From: Fretibacterium sp.
GTDB taxonomy: Bacteria; Synergistota; Synergistia; Synergistales; Aminobacteriaceae
Assembly (NCBI GenBank): GCA_024695065.1
Contig: JAILIX010000093.1
Coordinates: 1-42,292, forward strand
Direction: 5' to 3'
DNA length: 42,292 bases
The notes beneath the pieces were generated by a model. That model did no database searches. It had not been told where the DNA came from and was given only the letters and a program-made list of their open reading frames with translations. This document shows positions 33,115-42,256 of the stretch, piece by piece; positions within the stretch are counted from its first letter, which is position 1, and every line of letters starts with the position of its first letter. Position numbers and translations under genes: made by a program.

Positions 33115-33594
33115 ATGCCCAATTTAACGCGAGCCATTGAGAAGTATATTCACGATCTTCTGGAGTCCGGGGAGGCGGCTTCCGTTTCCCTGCGGAGGAA
33201 GGAGCTGGCGGAGTCCTTCGGCTGCGTGCCCAGCCAGATCAACTACGTGCTCCGCAGCCGCTTCACGCCGGAGCGGGGTTTTCTGGTGGAGAGCCAGCGC
33301 GGCGGCCATGGCTACATCCGCATCCTGCGCATCGCCTTCGAGGATCCGGAGGAGAAGATGAACCACATTGACGACATCGTGGGGGACTCCATCTCGGACC
33401 AGGAGGCTCACCGCCTTCTCCAGATTCTCCAGGAGCGGGACCTGATCACCGCCCGGGAGCGGCTGATCATCGAGGTGGCCCTTCGGCACTCCGATGAAAT
33501 GGGACAGAGCGACTTTGACCTGTCCCAGCACAAGCGCAACACCATTCAGGCCGAGCTGCTGAAGCGCATGCTGCGCAGCCTGATGCTGGCTTAA
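33115..33594 (+). CDS. ctsR: Transcriptional repressor CtsR
   Basis: This 159-residue repressor controls class III heat-shock genes such as clpC. The N-terminal winged helix-turn-helix reads LTRAIEKYIHDLL, then LRRKELAESFGCVPSQINYVLRSRF and the Arg/Gly-rich wing VESQRGGHGYIRI, which enters the minor groove. The C-terminal dimer domain includes a segment that ends KRNTIQAELLKRML. An operator-like site overlaps its own promoter at 33005-33021. It is followed by clpC after 15 bp. The modulators mcsA and mcsB, usually found between them in Bacillus, are absent here. Confidence 0.96.
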   Translation: MPNLTRAIEKYIHDLLESGEAASVSLRRKELAESFGCVPSQINYVLRSRFTPERGFLVESQRGGHGYIRILRIAFEDPEEKMNHIDDIVGDSISDQEAHRLLQILQERDLITARERLIIEVALRHSDEMGQSDFDLSQHKRNTIQAELLKRMLRSLMLA

Positions 33595-33609
33595 AGGGGG
33601 GAAATCAAT

Positions 33610-36207
33610 ATGTGGCAGTTTTTTACGGAACGGGGCAAGAGAGTTATCCAGCTTGCTCACCATGAGGCTCTCAGGATGGGGCACCCGATGGTGGAGCCTG
33701 AACATCTGCTGCTTGGCCTTGTCCAGGAGGGCGGCGGAATGGCGTGCCAGGCCCTGATCGAGCTCGGCATCGAACCGGACCAGCTCTGCGCGCGCATCCG
33801 GGAGATTATGGGACGCTCTCAGCCCACATCCCAGCCCATTGACCTGCCCCTGAGCCCGCGCCTCCGCAAGGTTCTGGAGCTCTCTATGATTGAGGCCCGG
33901 AAACTGGGAGTCAATTACGTGGACACGGAACACATTCTGCTGGGCATTCTGGCGGACGAGGGCAGTCTGGCCGTCCAGCAGCTTCTGACGATGGGCATCA
34001 CCCCTGACGCCGTACAGAATCAGGTCAATAAACTCACGAAGGAGAACGCCGCCGGGAACCGGGGGCCTGCCCCCCATGGGGGCAGCGCCGCCTCCGACCG
34101 CGACAGGCACAGAGGCAAGGGGAACGGGAAGGCCAAAACCCCGACGCTGGACCAGCTCGGCGATGACCTGACCCAGCGGGCGCGCAGCGGCGACCTGGAC
34201 CCGGTCATCGGGCGCGACAAGGAGATCCGCCGCGTCATGCAGGTCCTTTGCCGCCGCACCAAGAGCAATCCCGTCCTCGTGGGCGACCCCGGCGTGGGCA
34301 AAACGGCGGTGGTGGAGGGCCTGGCCCAGCAGATTGCCTCCGGCGCCGTGCCGGACCCCCTGAAGGACAAGCGCATCGTCCAGCTCAACACGGGCAACCT
34401 CGTCGCGGGCACAAAGTATCGCGGGGAGTTTGAGGAGAGGCTGCGCCGAATCGTCAAGGAACTCACGGACTCCGGCGAGGTCATCCTGTTTGTGGATGAG
34501 GTGCACACCATCATCGGCGCGGGCAGCGCGGAGGGCACGACGGACGCGGCCAACATCCTCAAACCCAGCCTGTCCCGCGGGGCCTTCCAGATGATTGGGG
34601 CCACAACCCAGGACGAGTACCGCCGCTACGTGGAGCGCGACGCAGCCCTTGAGCGGCGTTTTCAGCCCATTCATGTGGAGGAACCCAGCGTGGAGGATGC
34701 CATCAAAATCCTCCGGGGGCTGCGTGACCGCTACGAGGGCCATCATGACGTGACCATCACGGACGACGCTCTGGACGCGGCGGCACGGCTTTCCTCCCGC
34801 TATGTCCAGGACCGTTTCCTGCCGGACAAGGGCATTGATCTGATCGACGAGGCGGGGGCCCGGACACGGCTCCTCGCCATGGACCCGCCGGAGCCCCTTC
34901 AGGCCCTCCAGAGGGAACTGGAGGACGTGCAGAAGCGGAAGGAACAGGCCGTGATGGATGAGCAGTACGAGCGCGCCACGGAGCTGCGCGACGAGGAGCA
35001 CACCCTGTCCGACCGGCTGGACGCCGCCATGAAGGAGTGGCGGGAGCACCGCGCCACGGAGAAGGGCCGGGTGACCTCCGAGGAGATCGCCGCAGTGGTG
35101 GCGGAGCAGACCGGCATTCCCGTCCGGCAGCTCACGGAAGCGGAGACGGAGCGTCTTCTGCGGATGGAGGAGGAGATATCCTCCCGGCTCATCGGCCAGG
35201 AAGAGGCGGTCAGCGCCGTGGCCCGGGCCATTCGCCGCGCACGCACGGGGCTTCGGGACCCGCGTCGTCCCATCGGGAGCTTTCTCTTTATGGGCCCCAC
35301 GGGGGTGGGCAAGACGGAGCTGGCGCGCTGTCTGGCCCGTTTCCTCTTCGGCCGTGAGGACGCGATGATCCGCATCGATATGAGCGAATTCATGGAAAAG
35401 CATGAGGTTTCAAAGCTTCTGGGGGCCCCCCCCGGCTACGTGGGGCACGAGAGCGGCGGCAAGCTGACAGACCAGATCCGCCGCCGGCCCTACTCCGTCG
35501 TCCTCTTTGATGAGATTGAAAAGGCTCACCCGGAGGTCTACAACGTCCTGCTCCAGATACTGGACGACGGGCGCCTGACCGACAGCCAGGGGCACAAGGT
35601 GGACTTCCGCAACACTGTCATCATCATGACCAGCAACGTGGGGGCCAAAGAGGCACAGCAGGGCAATTCCCTTGGCTTCGGCATGGCGGAGGAAAAAACC
35701 CAGCGGGACTGGGAACGCCTGAAGTCCGTCATCCTGGAGGAGGCCAACAAGACCTTCCGCCCGGAGTTTCTGAACCGCATTGACGACATGGCCGTCTTTC
35801 GCCCGCTCTCCCGCGACAGCCTGATGCGCATCATCGACACAATGCTCTCCGAGCTTTCCGGCCGTCTGGAGGGCAGGGGGCTGAGCCTCGACGTCAGCGA
35901 GGACGCAAAGGCAAAAATTCTGGAGAAGGGCTTTAAGCCAAAGTACGGCGCCCGCCCGCTGCGCCGGGCCATTCAGTCTCTGCTGGAGGACCGGCTGGCG
36001 GACTTTCTGCTGGACCGCTCCCGTCATGAGGCGGGGTTGTCTGGAAAGTTTGACCTGATTCCTGACGGCGCGGTTTCCGACGGGACGGAGGGACAGAGCC
36101 GTCTCCCCGTCAAAATCTGCGTCGGCGCCGGTGCAGATGGCTCTGATGAGCTCTCCATCTCGGCGCTCTCCCCTGCTTCGCCGGAAGCAGACTGTTTGGA
36201 TGTATAA
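33610..36207 (+). CDS. clpC: ATP-dependent Clp protease ATP-binding subunit ClpC
   Basis: This 865-residue AAA+ unfoldase feeds proteins to ClpP. It has the N-domain double repeat (about 1-150, [26 protein letters not shown] in outline), D1 with Walker A GDPGVGKT (~224) and Walker [11 protein letters not shown] (~294), a middle domain with a UVR-like segment ([20 protein letters not shown]), and D2 with Walker [12 protein letters not shown] (~560) and Walker [14 protein letters not shown] (~633). The C-terminal ~50 residues are a diverged tail. The IGF/LGF ClpP-binding loop is not obvious by eye. It is cotranscribed with ctsR and followed by a terminator. Confidence 0.96.
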   Translation: MWQFFTERGKRVIQLAHHEALRMGHPMVEPEHLLLGLVQEGGGMACQALIELGIEPDQLCARIREIMGRSQPTSQPIDLPLSPRLRKVLELSMIEARKLGVNYVDTEHILLGILADEGSLAVQQLLTMGITPDAVQNQVNKLTKENAAGNRGPAPHGGSAASDRDRHRGKGNGKAKTPTLDQLGDDLTQRARSGDLDPVIGRDKEIRRVMQVLCRRTKSNPVLVGDPGVGKTAVVEGLAQQIASGAVPDPLKDKRIVQLNTGNLVAGTKYRGEFEERLRRIVKELTDSGEVILFVDEVHTIIGAGSAEGTTDAANILKPSLSRGAFQMIGATTQDEYRRYVERDAALERRFQPIHVEEPSVEDAIKILRGLRDRYEGHHDVTITDDALDAAARLSSRYVQDRFLPDKGIDLIDEAGARTRLLAMDPPEPLQALQRELEDVQKRKEQAVMDEQYERATELRDEEHTLSDRLDAAMKEWREHRATEKGRVTSEEIAAVVAEQTGIPVRQLTEAETERLLRMEEEISSRLIGQEEAVSAVARAIRRARTGLRDPRRPIGSFLFMGPTGVGKTELARCLARFLFGREDAMIRIDMSEFMEKHEVSKLLGAPPGYVGHESGGKLTDQIRRRPYSVVLFDEIEKAHPEVYNVLLQILDDGRLTDSQGHKVDFRNTVIIMTSNVGAKEAQQGNSLGFGMAEEKTQRDWERLKSVILEEANKTFRPEFLNRIDDMAVFRPLSRDSLMRIIDTMLSELSGRLEGRGLSLDVSEDAKAKILEKGFKPKYGARPLRRAIQSLLEDRLADFLLDRSRHEAGLSGKFDLIPDGAVSDGTEGQSRLPVKICVGAGADGSDELSISALSPASPEADCLDV

Positions 36208-36215
36208 TAGTTAAA

Positions 36216-36241
36216 AGGAGTAAAAAACTCCTGGGTTTTTT
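36216..36241 (+). terminator. Terminator after clpC
   Basis: AGGAGT-AAAAA-ACTCCT (36216-36232) is followed by GGG and a six-T run, nine bases past the clpC stop codon. Confidence 0.75.
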
Positions 36242-36269
36242 GCCCGCAGTTACACAGGAGGTGAGGGTA

Positions 36270-36656
36270 ATGAGGATTGGCAGCGAAGGCGGGGCCGGGT
36301 CGCTCTTCGACCTGATGAGTTCCCGGTCAAACAGCGAAGCGTCCAGGGCTGATACCACAGCCGGGAAGGTGCCGGCCACGGCAGAAGAGGGACTGGAGCG
36401 CGTGGAGGAGGCAAAGGAGAACGCCTACAACACGACTATGCGCACCTGGGACAAGCACACCGACATGGTGGAGAAATCCCAGAAACTTCGTCAGATCCGT
36501 AACCGCAAGGAGGCCATTGAACGCCAGAACACGGAGCGCAGGGAAGAGCAGACGGAACTCATGGCGAAGATTGCCATTGAGAATGCCAACCGTTCCAGTC
36601 TCCTTGAGGCCGATGCCATGAAACGCAAGGCCAAGGAGAGTTCTCTTGCGGCATAG
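36270..36656 (+). CDS. Small charged helical protein of unknown function
   Basis: This 128-residue cytoplasmic protein matches no family I recognise. Residues 1-40 are Gly/Ser-rich and probably disordered. Residues ~42-115 are a charged, helix-forming stretch rich in Glu, Lys, Arg and Gln (EEGLERVEEAKENAY, then QKLRQIRNRKEAIERQ), consistent with a coiled coil. There is no Cys. The ATG at 36270 follows GGAGGTG and is preferred to a start 30 bases earlier. It sits between the clpC terminator and its own terminator at 36661-36687, so it is a single-gene unit. The length and composition recall small structural or flagellar-type helical proteins, but this is not evidence of function. Confidence 0.72.
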   Translation: MRIGSEGGAGSLFDLMSSRSNSEASRADTTAGKVPATAEEGLERVEEAKENAYNTTMRTWDKHTDMVEKSQKLRQIRNRKEAIERQNTERREEQTELMAKIAIENANRSSLLEADAMKRKAKESSLAA

Positions 36657-36660
36657 GCAC

Positions 36661-36687
36661 GCCGGGGCTGAGCCCCGGCCGGGTTTT
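36661..36687 (+). terminator. Terminator after the helical protein gene
   Basis: GCCGGGGC-TGA-GCCCCGGC (36661-36679) is followed by CGGGTTTT, five bases past the stop codon. Confidence 0.8.
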
Positions 36688-36727
36688 CGTATGAATTATT
36701 CAGAACTGAAAAGGAGTATGAACCGCC

Positions 36728-37609
36728 ATGAAGGACTTTTTTGAGCTCCCCACACCGAGCTATACCTTTGAAATATTCCCACCCAAGGGGGCTAAGAGCC
36801 TGGACGGGACCTACGCCACCATCGACAACCTGGCCAGCCTCAGCCCTGACCTCATCAGCGTCACCTACGGCGCGGGGGGCAGCAGCCGGGACAACACCGT
36901 CCAGATCGCCTCGGGCATCCAGAACAAGTACGGCATTTGCGGCGTGGCGCACCTGACCTGCGTGGGCAGCACGCGTGAGAACATCCGCGCCATTTTGAAG
37001 GAGCTCAGGACCAATGGTGTCCGCAACATTTTAGCCCTGCGCGGCGACCTGCCGGAGGGGGAGGCCAGTCTGGGCGACTTTCATCACGCCTCGGAGCTGA
37101 TCTCTTTTATCAAAGAGGAGGAAGGGGACAATTTTGACCTCTTCGCCGCCTGCTACCCGGAGAAACATCTGGAGGCCCCCAGTCTGGAGGAGGACCTGTT
37201 CCATCTCAGGGAGAAGTGCCGCCTGGGCGTGAAGGGCCTCATCACCCAGCTTTTCTACGACAACGACATCTTCTGCCGCTGGAGGGATCAGGCACGCGCG
37301 GCCGGCATCACCCAGCCCATCATCGCCGGCGTCATGCCCATTACCTCCGCCAGCCAGATTGACAAGATTGTCACTCTCTGCGGGGCCTCAGTGCCCACGC
37401 GGGTGCAGCGTTTTGTGGACGCTTACCGGCACAACTCCGGCGCCATCCGGGAGGCTGGCATCGCCTACGCGACAGAGCAGATCATCGACCTTCTGGCCCG
37501 CGGGGTGGACGGCATTCACCTCTACACCATGAACCAGGCGGACGTCGTTCACAGAATCGACGAGGGCATCCGGGCCGTTCTATACTCCATGAGGGTCAAG
37601 AGGGCCTGA
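36728..37609 (+). CDS. metF: Methylenetetrahydrofolate reductase
   Basis: This 293-residue FAD enzyme reduces 5,10-methylene-THF to 5-methyl-THF, the methyl donor for methionine synthesis. The TIM-barrel marks are YTFEIFPPKG (with the catalytic Glu), ISVTYGAGGSSRDNT, AHLTCVGSTRENI, NILALRGDLPEG, AACYPEKHLEAP and TQLFYDNDIFCRW. The C-terminus has GIHLYTMNQADV, the family's 'hfYtlN' strand. The ribosome site is AAGGAG at eleven bases. It is followed after two bases by the cobalamin-linked reactivation protein and then trmFO. Confidence 0.96.
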   Translation: MKDFFELPTPSYTFEIFPPKGAKSLDGTYATIDNLASLSPDLISVTYGAGGSSRDNTVQIASGIQNKYGICGVAHLTCVGSTRENIRAILKELRTNGVRNILALRGDLPEGEASLGDFHHASELISFIKEEEGDNFDLFAACYPEKHLEAPSLEEDLFHLREKCRLGVKGLITQLFYDNDIFCRWRDQARAAGITQPIIAGVMPITSASQIDKIVTLCGASVPTRVQRFVDAYRHNSGAIREAGIAYATEQIIDLLARGVDGIHLYTMNQADVVHRIDEGIRAVLYSMRVKRA

Positions 37610-37611
37610 AT

Positions 37612-38268
37612 GTGAACCCAACTCCGCGGATGACCGGAGACGCGCTGCGTTTCATGCGCGTCCCCCCGGAGGGGCGGACCCCGGAACTGACCGCCGCTGT
37701 GCAGGCCGCGTTTGAGAAACTGGAAGGGTACGTCCGGCCCCGGTGGGTTTGGGGCCGTTTTTATGTTTCCTCTGACGGGGAGGGCATCCGCATCGCCGGG
37801 GCAGAGTTCAAAAGCAGGAACCTGGCCAAGCTCATGACCCGGTCGCAGGAATGCTGCCTCATGGCCGTCACGCTGGGACCTGAGGTTGACCGTCAGATTC
37901 TTCTGGCCCAGAAGCGCGGCATGATGGAGGGGCTGATGCTGGACGCCTGCGCCTCCGTACGGGCTGACGTGCTCTGCGATGAGGCACAGAGTGAGATTGC
38001 CGGGAGCCTCAGGCCGGGAGAACACCTGACCATGCGCTTCAGCCCCGGCTACGGCGACGCGCCCCTCAGCGTCTCAGAGGACATCATCAGCCTTCTGGAC
38101 GCCACCCGGCGCATTGGGCTTTCCATGACGCGTTCACTCATGATGACGCCCGTCAAGTCCATCACCGCTCTGCTGGGCATAACGGAGCAGGAGGAAAAAT
38201 CTGCCGGCGGCTGCGCCCTCTGCTCAAACCGGGATACCTGCCCGTACCGTGCAGGTTCCAATCCCTGA
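37612..38268 (+). CDS. Cobalamin-dependent methionine synthase activation-domain protein
   Basis: This 218-residue protein resembles the B12-reactivation domain of MetH found as a separate gene in many anaerobes. Typical parts are a MAVTLGPEVDRQI segment, LDACASVRADVLCDE, the SAM-binding signature RFSPGYGD, and a C-terminal Cys cluster CALCSNRDTCPY of the kind seen in stand-alone versions. It would transfer a methyl group from S-adenosylmethionine to inactive cob(II)alamin of a split MetH coded elsewhere. The GTG start lies two bases after the metF stop codon, so the two are translationally linked. Confidence 0.88.
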   Translation: MNPTPRMTGDALRFMRVPPEGRTPELTAAVQAAFEKLEGYVRPRWVWGRFYVSSDGEGIRIAGAEFKSRNLAKLMTRSQECCLMAVTLGPEVDRQILLAQKRGMMEGLMLDACASVRADVLCDEAQSEIAGSLRPGEHLTMRFSPGYGDAPLSVSEDIISLLDATRRIGLSMTRSLMMTPVKSITALLGITEQEEKSAGGCALCSNRDTCPYRAGSNP

Positions 38269-38317
38269 AAAACGGGAGTTTTACGGTGCGAAGTGATATC
38301 TAAAAGAAGGGGAAAAA

Positions 38318-39649
38318 ATGCACAAAATTACTGTCATCGGAGGCGGGCTGTCCGGCTGTGAGGCTGCCTGGCAGATTGCGGAGCGCGAAGGGCTCCCGGT
38401 CCGTCTTGTGGAAATGCGCCCCCTTGCCACAACTCCGGCGCACACCACCGCGCTGCTGGCGGAAGTGGTGTGCAGCAACTCCTTCGGCGGAGTCATCGAC
38501 CCGGGACCGGAGGAGCACATCACTGCCGCGGGCATCCTCAAGGAAGAGCTGGAACTGGGGGGATCGCTCATCCTCTCCTGTGCCCGGGCGTCCCGGGTCC
38601 CGGCGGGCGGGGCGCTGGCCGTGGACCGGGAACGTTTCTCCTCCCTTGTGACAGAGAAAATCACGTCCCACCCCAAAATTCAGCTTGTCCGCGAGGAGGT
38701 TGCGTCGCTCCCGGAGGGCCCGGCCATCATCGCCACAGGCCCCCTGACAGCCCCCGCGCTGGCGGAGGCGCTGAGGTCCGCGCTGGGGAAGGAGTATGTC
38801 GCCTTCTTCGACGCCGTGGCCCCCATTGTGACCCGCGAGTCCATCAATATGGGAAAGGCTTTCGCCGCGGGACGCTACGGGCGCGGGGGGGACAGCTACA
38901 TCAACTGCCCCATGAACAGAGAGGAATACAGCGTCTTCTACAACGAGCTGATTCATGCACAACGGGCTTTGCCCCATGATTTTGAGCGCGGGATGTACTT
39001 CGAGGGCTGTATGCCCATTGAGGCAATTGCCGAGCGCGGAACCGATACCATGCGTTTTGGCCCCCTGCGGCCCGTCGGGCTTCCTGACCCGCGCACGGGG
39101 CGTGAGAGCTGGGCTGTGGTTCAGCTTCGCCAGGACAACGCGGAGGGGACGCTGTACAACCTGGTGGGGTTCCAGACAGCGTTGAAGTGGGGAGAGCAAA
39201 AGCGCGTTTTCTCCCTCATCCCCGGCCTTGAGAAAGCAGAGTTTGTGCGCTTCGGCGTCATGCACCGCAATACGTCCGTCAACGCGCCCGCCGTGCTGGA
39301 CCCCTGGCTCCGCCTCACCTCCGCAGGCCGCGGAGATATCTTCCTCGCCGGCCAGATCACCGGCGTGGAGGGCTACATGGAGAGCACAGCCATGGGACTG
39401 GTGGCCGGAATCAATGCCGCCCGGCTGCTTCGCGGCCGTCCCCTGCCCGACTGGCCGGAGACGACGGCGATTGGTTCTCTGCTGCACTACCTCCGCTCAG
39501 CCGACCCGGCGCACTTCCAGCCCATGAATATGAACCTCGGCATTTTCCCGCACCTGGAGAACCGCATCCGCGACAAACGCCAGCGTGCCGCCGGGTACCG
39601 TGAGCGCGCGGCCACGGCCATGAAGGATTTTCTCAACTCTCTGGACTGA
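38318..39649 (+). CDS. trmFO: Methylenetetrahydrofolate--tRNA-(uracil-5-)-methyltransferase TrmFO
   Basis: This 443-residue FAD enzyme makes 5-methyluridine at position 54 of tRNA using 5,10-methylene-THF. It opens with the FAD fold ITVIGGGLSGCEAAWQIA, then VRLVEMRP, VVCSNSFGG, YINCPMNREEY, FEGCMPIEAIAERG and FLAGQITGVEGYMESTAMG, all typical of TrmFO. Cys residues of the catalytic site are present (SNCPMN-type and EGCMP). The ribosome site is AAGGGG. Its substrate is the one MetF consumes, so the two genes share a folate pool. Confidence 0.97.
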   Translation: MHKITVIGGGLSGCEAAWQIAEREGLPVRLVEMRPLATTPAHTTALLAEVVCSNSFGGVIDPGPEEHITAAGILKEELELGGSLILSCARASRVPAGGALAVDRERFSSLVTEKITSHPKIQLVREEVASLPEGPAIIATGPLTAPALAEALRSALGKEYVAFFDAVAPIVTRESINMGKAFAAGRYGRGGDSYINCPMNREEYSVFYNELIHAQRALPHDFERGMYFEGCMPIEAIAERGTDTMRFGPLRPVGLPDPRTGRESWAVVQLRQDNAEGTLYNLVGFQTALKWGEQKRVFSLIPGLEKAEFVRFGVMHRNTSVNAPAVLDPWLRLTSAGRGDIFLAGQITGVEGYMESTAMGLVAGINAARLLRGRPLPDWPETTAIGSLLHYLRSADPAHFQPMNMNLGIFPHLENRIRDKRQRAAGYRERAATAMKDFLNSLD

Positions 39650-39676
39650 AAAGTCGTGCACTAAAGGAAAGTTTGT

Positions 39677-39716
39677 TATATAATCATTTCCTGAAGTTCA
39701 AACCTGACCGGAACTT
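39677..39716 (+). promoter_or_regulatory. Possible promoter and hairpin upstream of the aminotransferase gene
   Basis: The 144-bp gap after trmFO has TATAAT (39677-39682) without a clear -35, then an AAGTTC/GAACTT hairpin (39693-39716) followed by TTTTAA. It could be a weak terminator for trmFO or part of the next leader. Confidence 0.35.
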
Positions 39717-39793
39717 TTAAGGGGCTCCGGTGAATTTCAGCTCCCGCGCCGGCACCGCGGAACATCATTATTTGGAATTTGGAGGTCTTAACT

Positions 39794-40870
39794 TTGAACA
39801 TCGCAATCACGAAAAACCCCAACCCCGGCAAGCTGCCCCCGTCGGACACGCTGGGATTTGGATCCATCTTCACGGACCACATGTTCGTGATGGATTACAC
39901 GGACAAGGAAAAGTGGCACAACCCGCGTATCGTCCCCTTTGCGCCCATCTCCCTGTCCCCGGCAGCCAGCGTCTTTCACTACGCGGCGGAGGTCTTTGAG
40001 GGGATGAAGGCTTACCGCTGGAAGGACGGCAGCATTCACCTGTTCCGGCCCATGGAGAACGCACTGCGGCTGAATACCTCCTGCGAGCGTATGGCTCTGC
40101 CGCAGTTGGATCCCAGGGACACGGTTGAGGCCATCCGCGCCCTCGTCGAGGTTGATCAGGGGTGGGTGCCCTCTGACCCCGGCACGTCGCTCTACATCCG
40201 GCCCTTCGTGTTTTCCATTGACCCGGAGCTGGCGCTTCACGGCATTCATCAGGCGATGTTCATCATCATCCTGTCCCCCGTGGGCAGCTACTTCAGCGAG
40301 GGGCTGAAGCCCGTCAAGATCATGCTGGAGACTGAGGACGTGCGCGCCGTCCGGGGCGGCACGGGCTACACAAAATGCGGCGGGAACTACGCGGCCAGCA
40401 ACCGGGCCGGCGACCGCGCGATGGAAAAAGGCTACTCTCAGGTTCTGTGGCTGGACGGCGTGGAGCGCAAGTATATTGAGGAGGTCGGCGCGATGAACGT
40501 TATGTTCAAGATTGCCGGCAAGGTCGTCACCCCCGCGCTCACCGGCTCCATCCTGCCCGGCATCACGCGCAAATCCATCATTGAGCTGATGAAGTCCTGG
40601 GGGACCCCTGTCGAGGAGCGTCTGCTGAGCGTCGACGAACTCATCGGCAGCGCAAAGGACGGCTCCCTGGAGGAGGCCTGGGGCGTGGGCACGGCCGCCG
40701 TCATCTCCCCCATCGGCGCTCTGGCCTATGAGGGGAAGGAATACACCGTCAATGGTTTCAATATCGGGGCTGTGTCGCAGAAACTCTACGACGAGCTGAC
40801 CGGCATTCAGTGGGGCACAAAGCCGGATCCCTTCGGCTGGACCGTTCCCGTTACAGAGAAGAGGTCATAA
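39794..40870 (+). CDS. ilvE: Branched-chain amino acid aminotransferase
   Basis: This 358-residue PLP enzyme moves amino groups between 2-oxoglutarate and leucine, isoleucine or valine. It is of the long bacterial class: FGSIFTDHMFVMDYT, FHYAAEVFEGMKAYR, the catalytic Lys in GGTGYTKCGGNYAASN, QVLWLDGVERKYIEEVGAMN and the late GTAAVISPIG. The start is the TTG at 39794, with GGAGG eight bases upstream; the frame remains open 15 bases earlier without a ribosome site. The NSS symporter gene follows after three bases, so amino-acid uptake and transamination are probably coupled. Confidence 0.94.
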   Translation: MNIAITKNPNPGKLPPSDTLGFGSIFTDHMFVMDYTDKEKWHNPRIVPFAPISLSPAASVFHYAAEVFEGMKAYRWKDGSIHLFRPMENALRLNTSCERMALPQLDPRDTVEAIRALVEVDQGWVPSDPGTSLYIRPFVFSIDPELALHGIHQAMFIIILSPVGSYFSEGLKPVKIMLETEDVRAVRGGTGYTKCGGNYAASNRAGDRAMEKGYSQVLWLDGVERKYIEEVGAMNVMFKIAGKVVTPALTGSILPGITRKSIIELMKSWGTPVEERLLSVDELIGSAKDGSLEEAWGVGTAAVISPIGALAYEGKEYTVNGFNIGAVSQKLYDELTGIQWGTKPDPFGWTVPVTEKRS

Positions 40871-40873
40871 GCA

Positions 40874-42256
40874 ATGGAAAAACAGAGTTCCAGAGAGACT
40901 TTTGGCAGCCGGCTGGGTTTTATCTTCCTGTCGGCGGGGTGCGCTATCGGTCTTGGAAACGTGTGGCGTTTCCCCTTCATCACAGGACAGTACGGCGGCG
41001 CGGCTTTTGTGCTGATTTACATCCTGTTCCTTCTGCTTCTGGCGCTGCCCATCATGGTGATGGAGTTCACCGTGGGGCGCGCGTCGCAACAGAGCGTGTC
41101 GCGGTCCTTCGCGGTCCTTCGGCCGGAGCATAAAATCTGGCACCTGTGGGGCTACGCAAGCTGGTTCGGCAACTACGTCCTGATGATGTTCTACACGGTC
41201 GTGACGGGCTGGATGCTGGCCTACGCGTGGTACTCCGTGGCTGGGAATCTGGACGGCGTCCCTGCCGAGCAGATTGGCGCCACATTTGGAGGACTGCTGG
41301 CTAACCCCCAGGAGCTTGTCTTCTGGATGGGTCTGGCGGTGCTGATCGGATTCATGATCTGCGTCCTGGGGCTTCAGAAAGGCGTTGAGCGCATCACAAA
41401 GGTGATGATGTGCGGACTGCTGGCGATTATGATTGCGCTGGCTGTCCGGAGCGTGACATTGCCCGGCGCGGAGAAGGGCCTGGAGTTCTATCTGAAGCCC
41501 GACTTCAGCAAACTCGTTTCCAGCGGCCTGTGGACCTCCATCTACGCCGCCCTGGGACAGGCCTTCTTCACGCTGAGCCTCGGCATCGGCAGCATGGCCA
41601 TCTTCGGCAGTTACATCGGCCGTGACCGCAGCCTGATGGGCGAGTCCCTGATTATTACCGGGCTGGACACCTTCGTGGCCCTCACGGCGGGGCTCATCAT
41701 CTTCCCGGCGTGCTTTGCCTACAACATTGACCCCGGCGCGGGCCCCGGCCTCATCTTCGTGACACTGCCCAACATGTTCAACTTCATGCCCAACGGCCGG
41801 ATCTGGGGGGCGCTGTTCTTCCTGTTCATGAGCTTTGCCGCGCTGTCCACGGTCGTCGCCGTGTTCGAGAATATCCTCGCTTGCTTCATGGACCAGCTGG
41901 GCTGGACCCGTAAACGCGCCACCATCTTCATGGCCGTTTCCGTCTTCATCCTCTCCATACCCTGTGCGCTGGGCTTTAACGTCTGGAGCAATTTCCAGCC
42001 TCTGGGCGCCGGGACCTGCGTGCTGGACCTGGAGGATTTCATCGTCAGCAACAACCTGCTTCCCATCGGCTCCCTCATCTATCTGCTGTTCTGCGTAACG
42101 CGCTACGGCTGGGGCTGGGATAACTTCCTCAAAGAGGCAGACCAGGGCAGGGGAGTGAAGTTCCCCGTCGCTCTGCGCGCCTATTTCACCTATGTCGTCC
42201 CGGTCATTATGCTGGTCATTCTGGTGGCGGGCTACTGGCAGATCTTCGCAAAATAA
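40874..42256 (+). CDS. Sodium:neurotransmitter symporter (NSS) family amino-acid transporter
   Basis: This 460-residue membrane protein has eleven to twelve helices and imports an amino acid with Na+. The first helix carries the family signature GFIFLSAGCAIGLGNVWRFP, followed by YGGAAFVLIYILFLLLLALP, with FTLSLGIGSMAIFGSY in helix 6 (an unwound substrate-site helix). Marks of the bacterial LeuT/MhsT type include MVMEFTVGRA and LSTVVAVFENI. The substrate is unknown; the neighbour suggests a branched-chain amino acid. The AGAGG ribosome site overlaps the end of ilvE. It is complete, and 36 bp remain after it. Confidence 0.95.
   Translation: MEKQSSRETFGSRLGFIFLSAGCAIGLGNVWRFPFITGQYGGAAFVLIYILFLLLLALPIMVMEFTVGRASQQSVSRSFAVLRPEHKIWHLWGYASWFGNYVLMMFYTVVTGWMLAYAWYSVAGNLDGVPAEQIGATFGGLLANPQELVFWMGLAVLIGFMICVLGLQKGVERITKVMMCGLLAIMIALAVRSVTLPGAEKGLEFYLKPDFSKLVSSGLWTSIYAALGQAFFTLSLGIGSMAIFGSYIGRDRSLMGESLIITGLDTFVALTAGLIIFPACFAYNIDPGAGPGLIFVTLPNMFNFMPNGRIWGALFFLFMSFAALSTVVAVFENILACFMDQLGWTRKRATIFMAVSVFILSIPCALGFNVWSNFQPLGAGTCVLDLEDFIVSNNLLPIGSLIYLLFCVTRYGWGWDNFLKEADQGRGVKFPVALRAYFTYVVPVIMLVILVAGYWQIFAK

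Noticed and set aside
33124-35403. 759-residue ORF on the minus strand
   Set aside because: It is antisense to ctsR and clpC, has no ribosome site and no recognisable domain.
39650-39793. T-box or other riboswitch before the aminotransferase gene
   Set aside because: The gap is too short and lacks the T-box sequence or a strong terminator/antiterminator pair.
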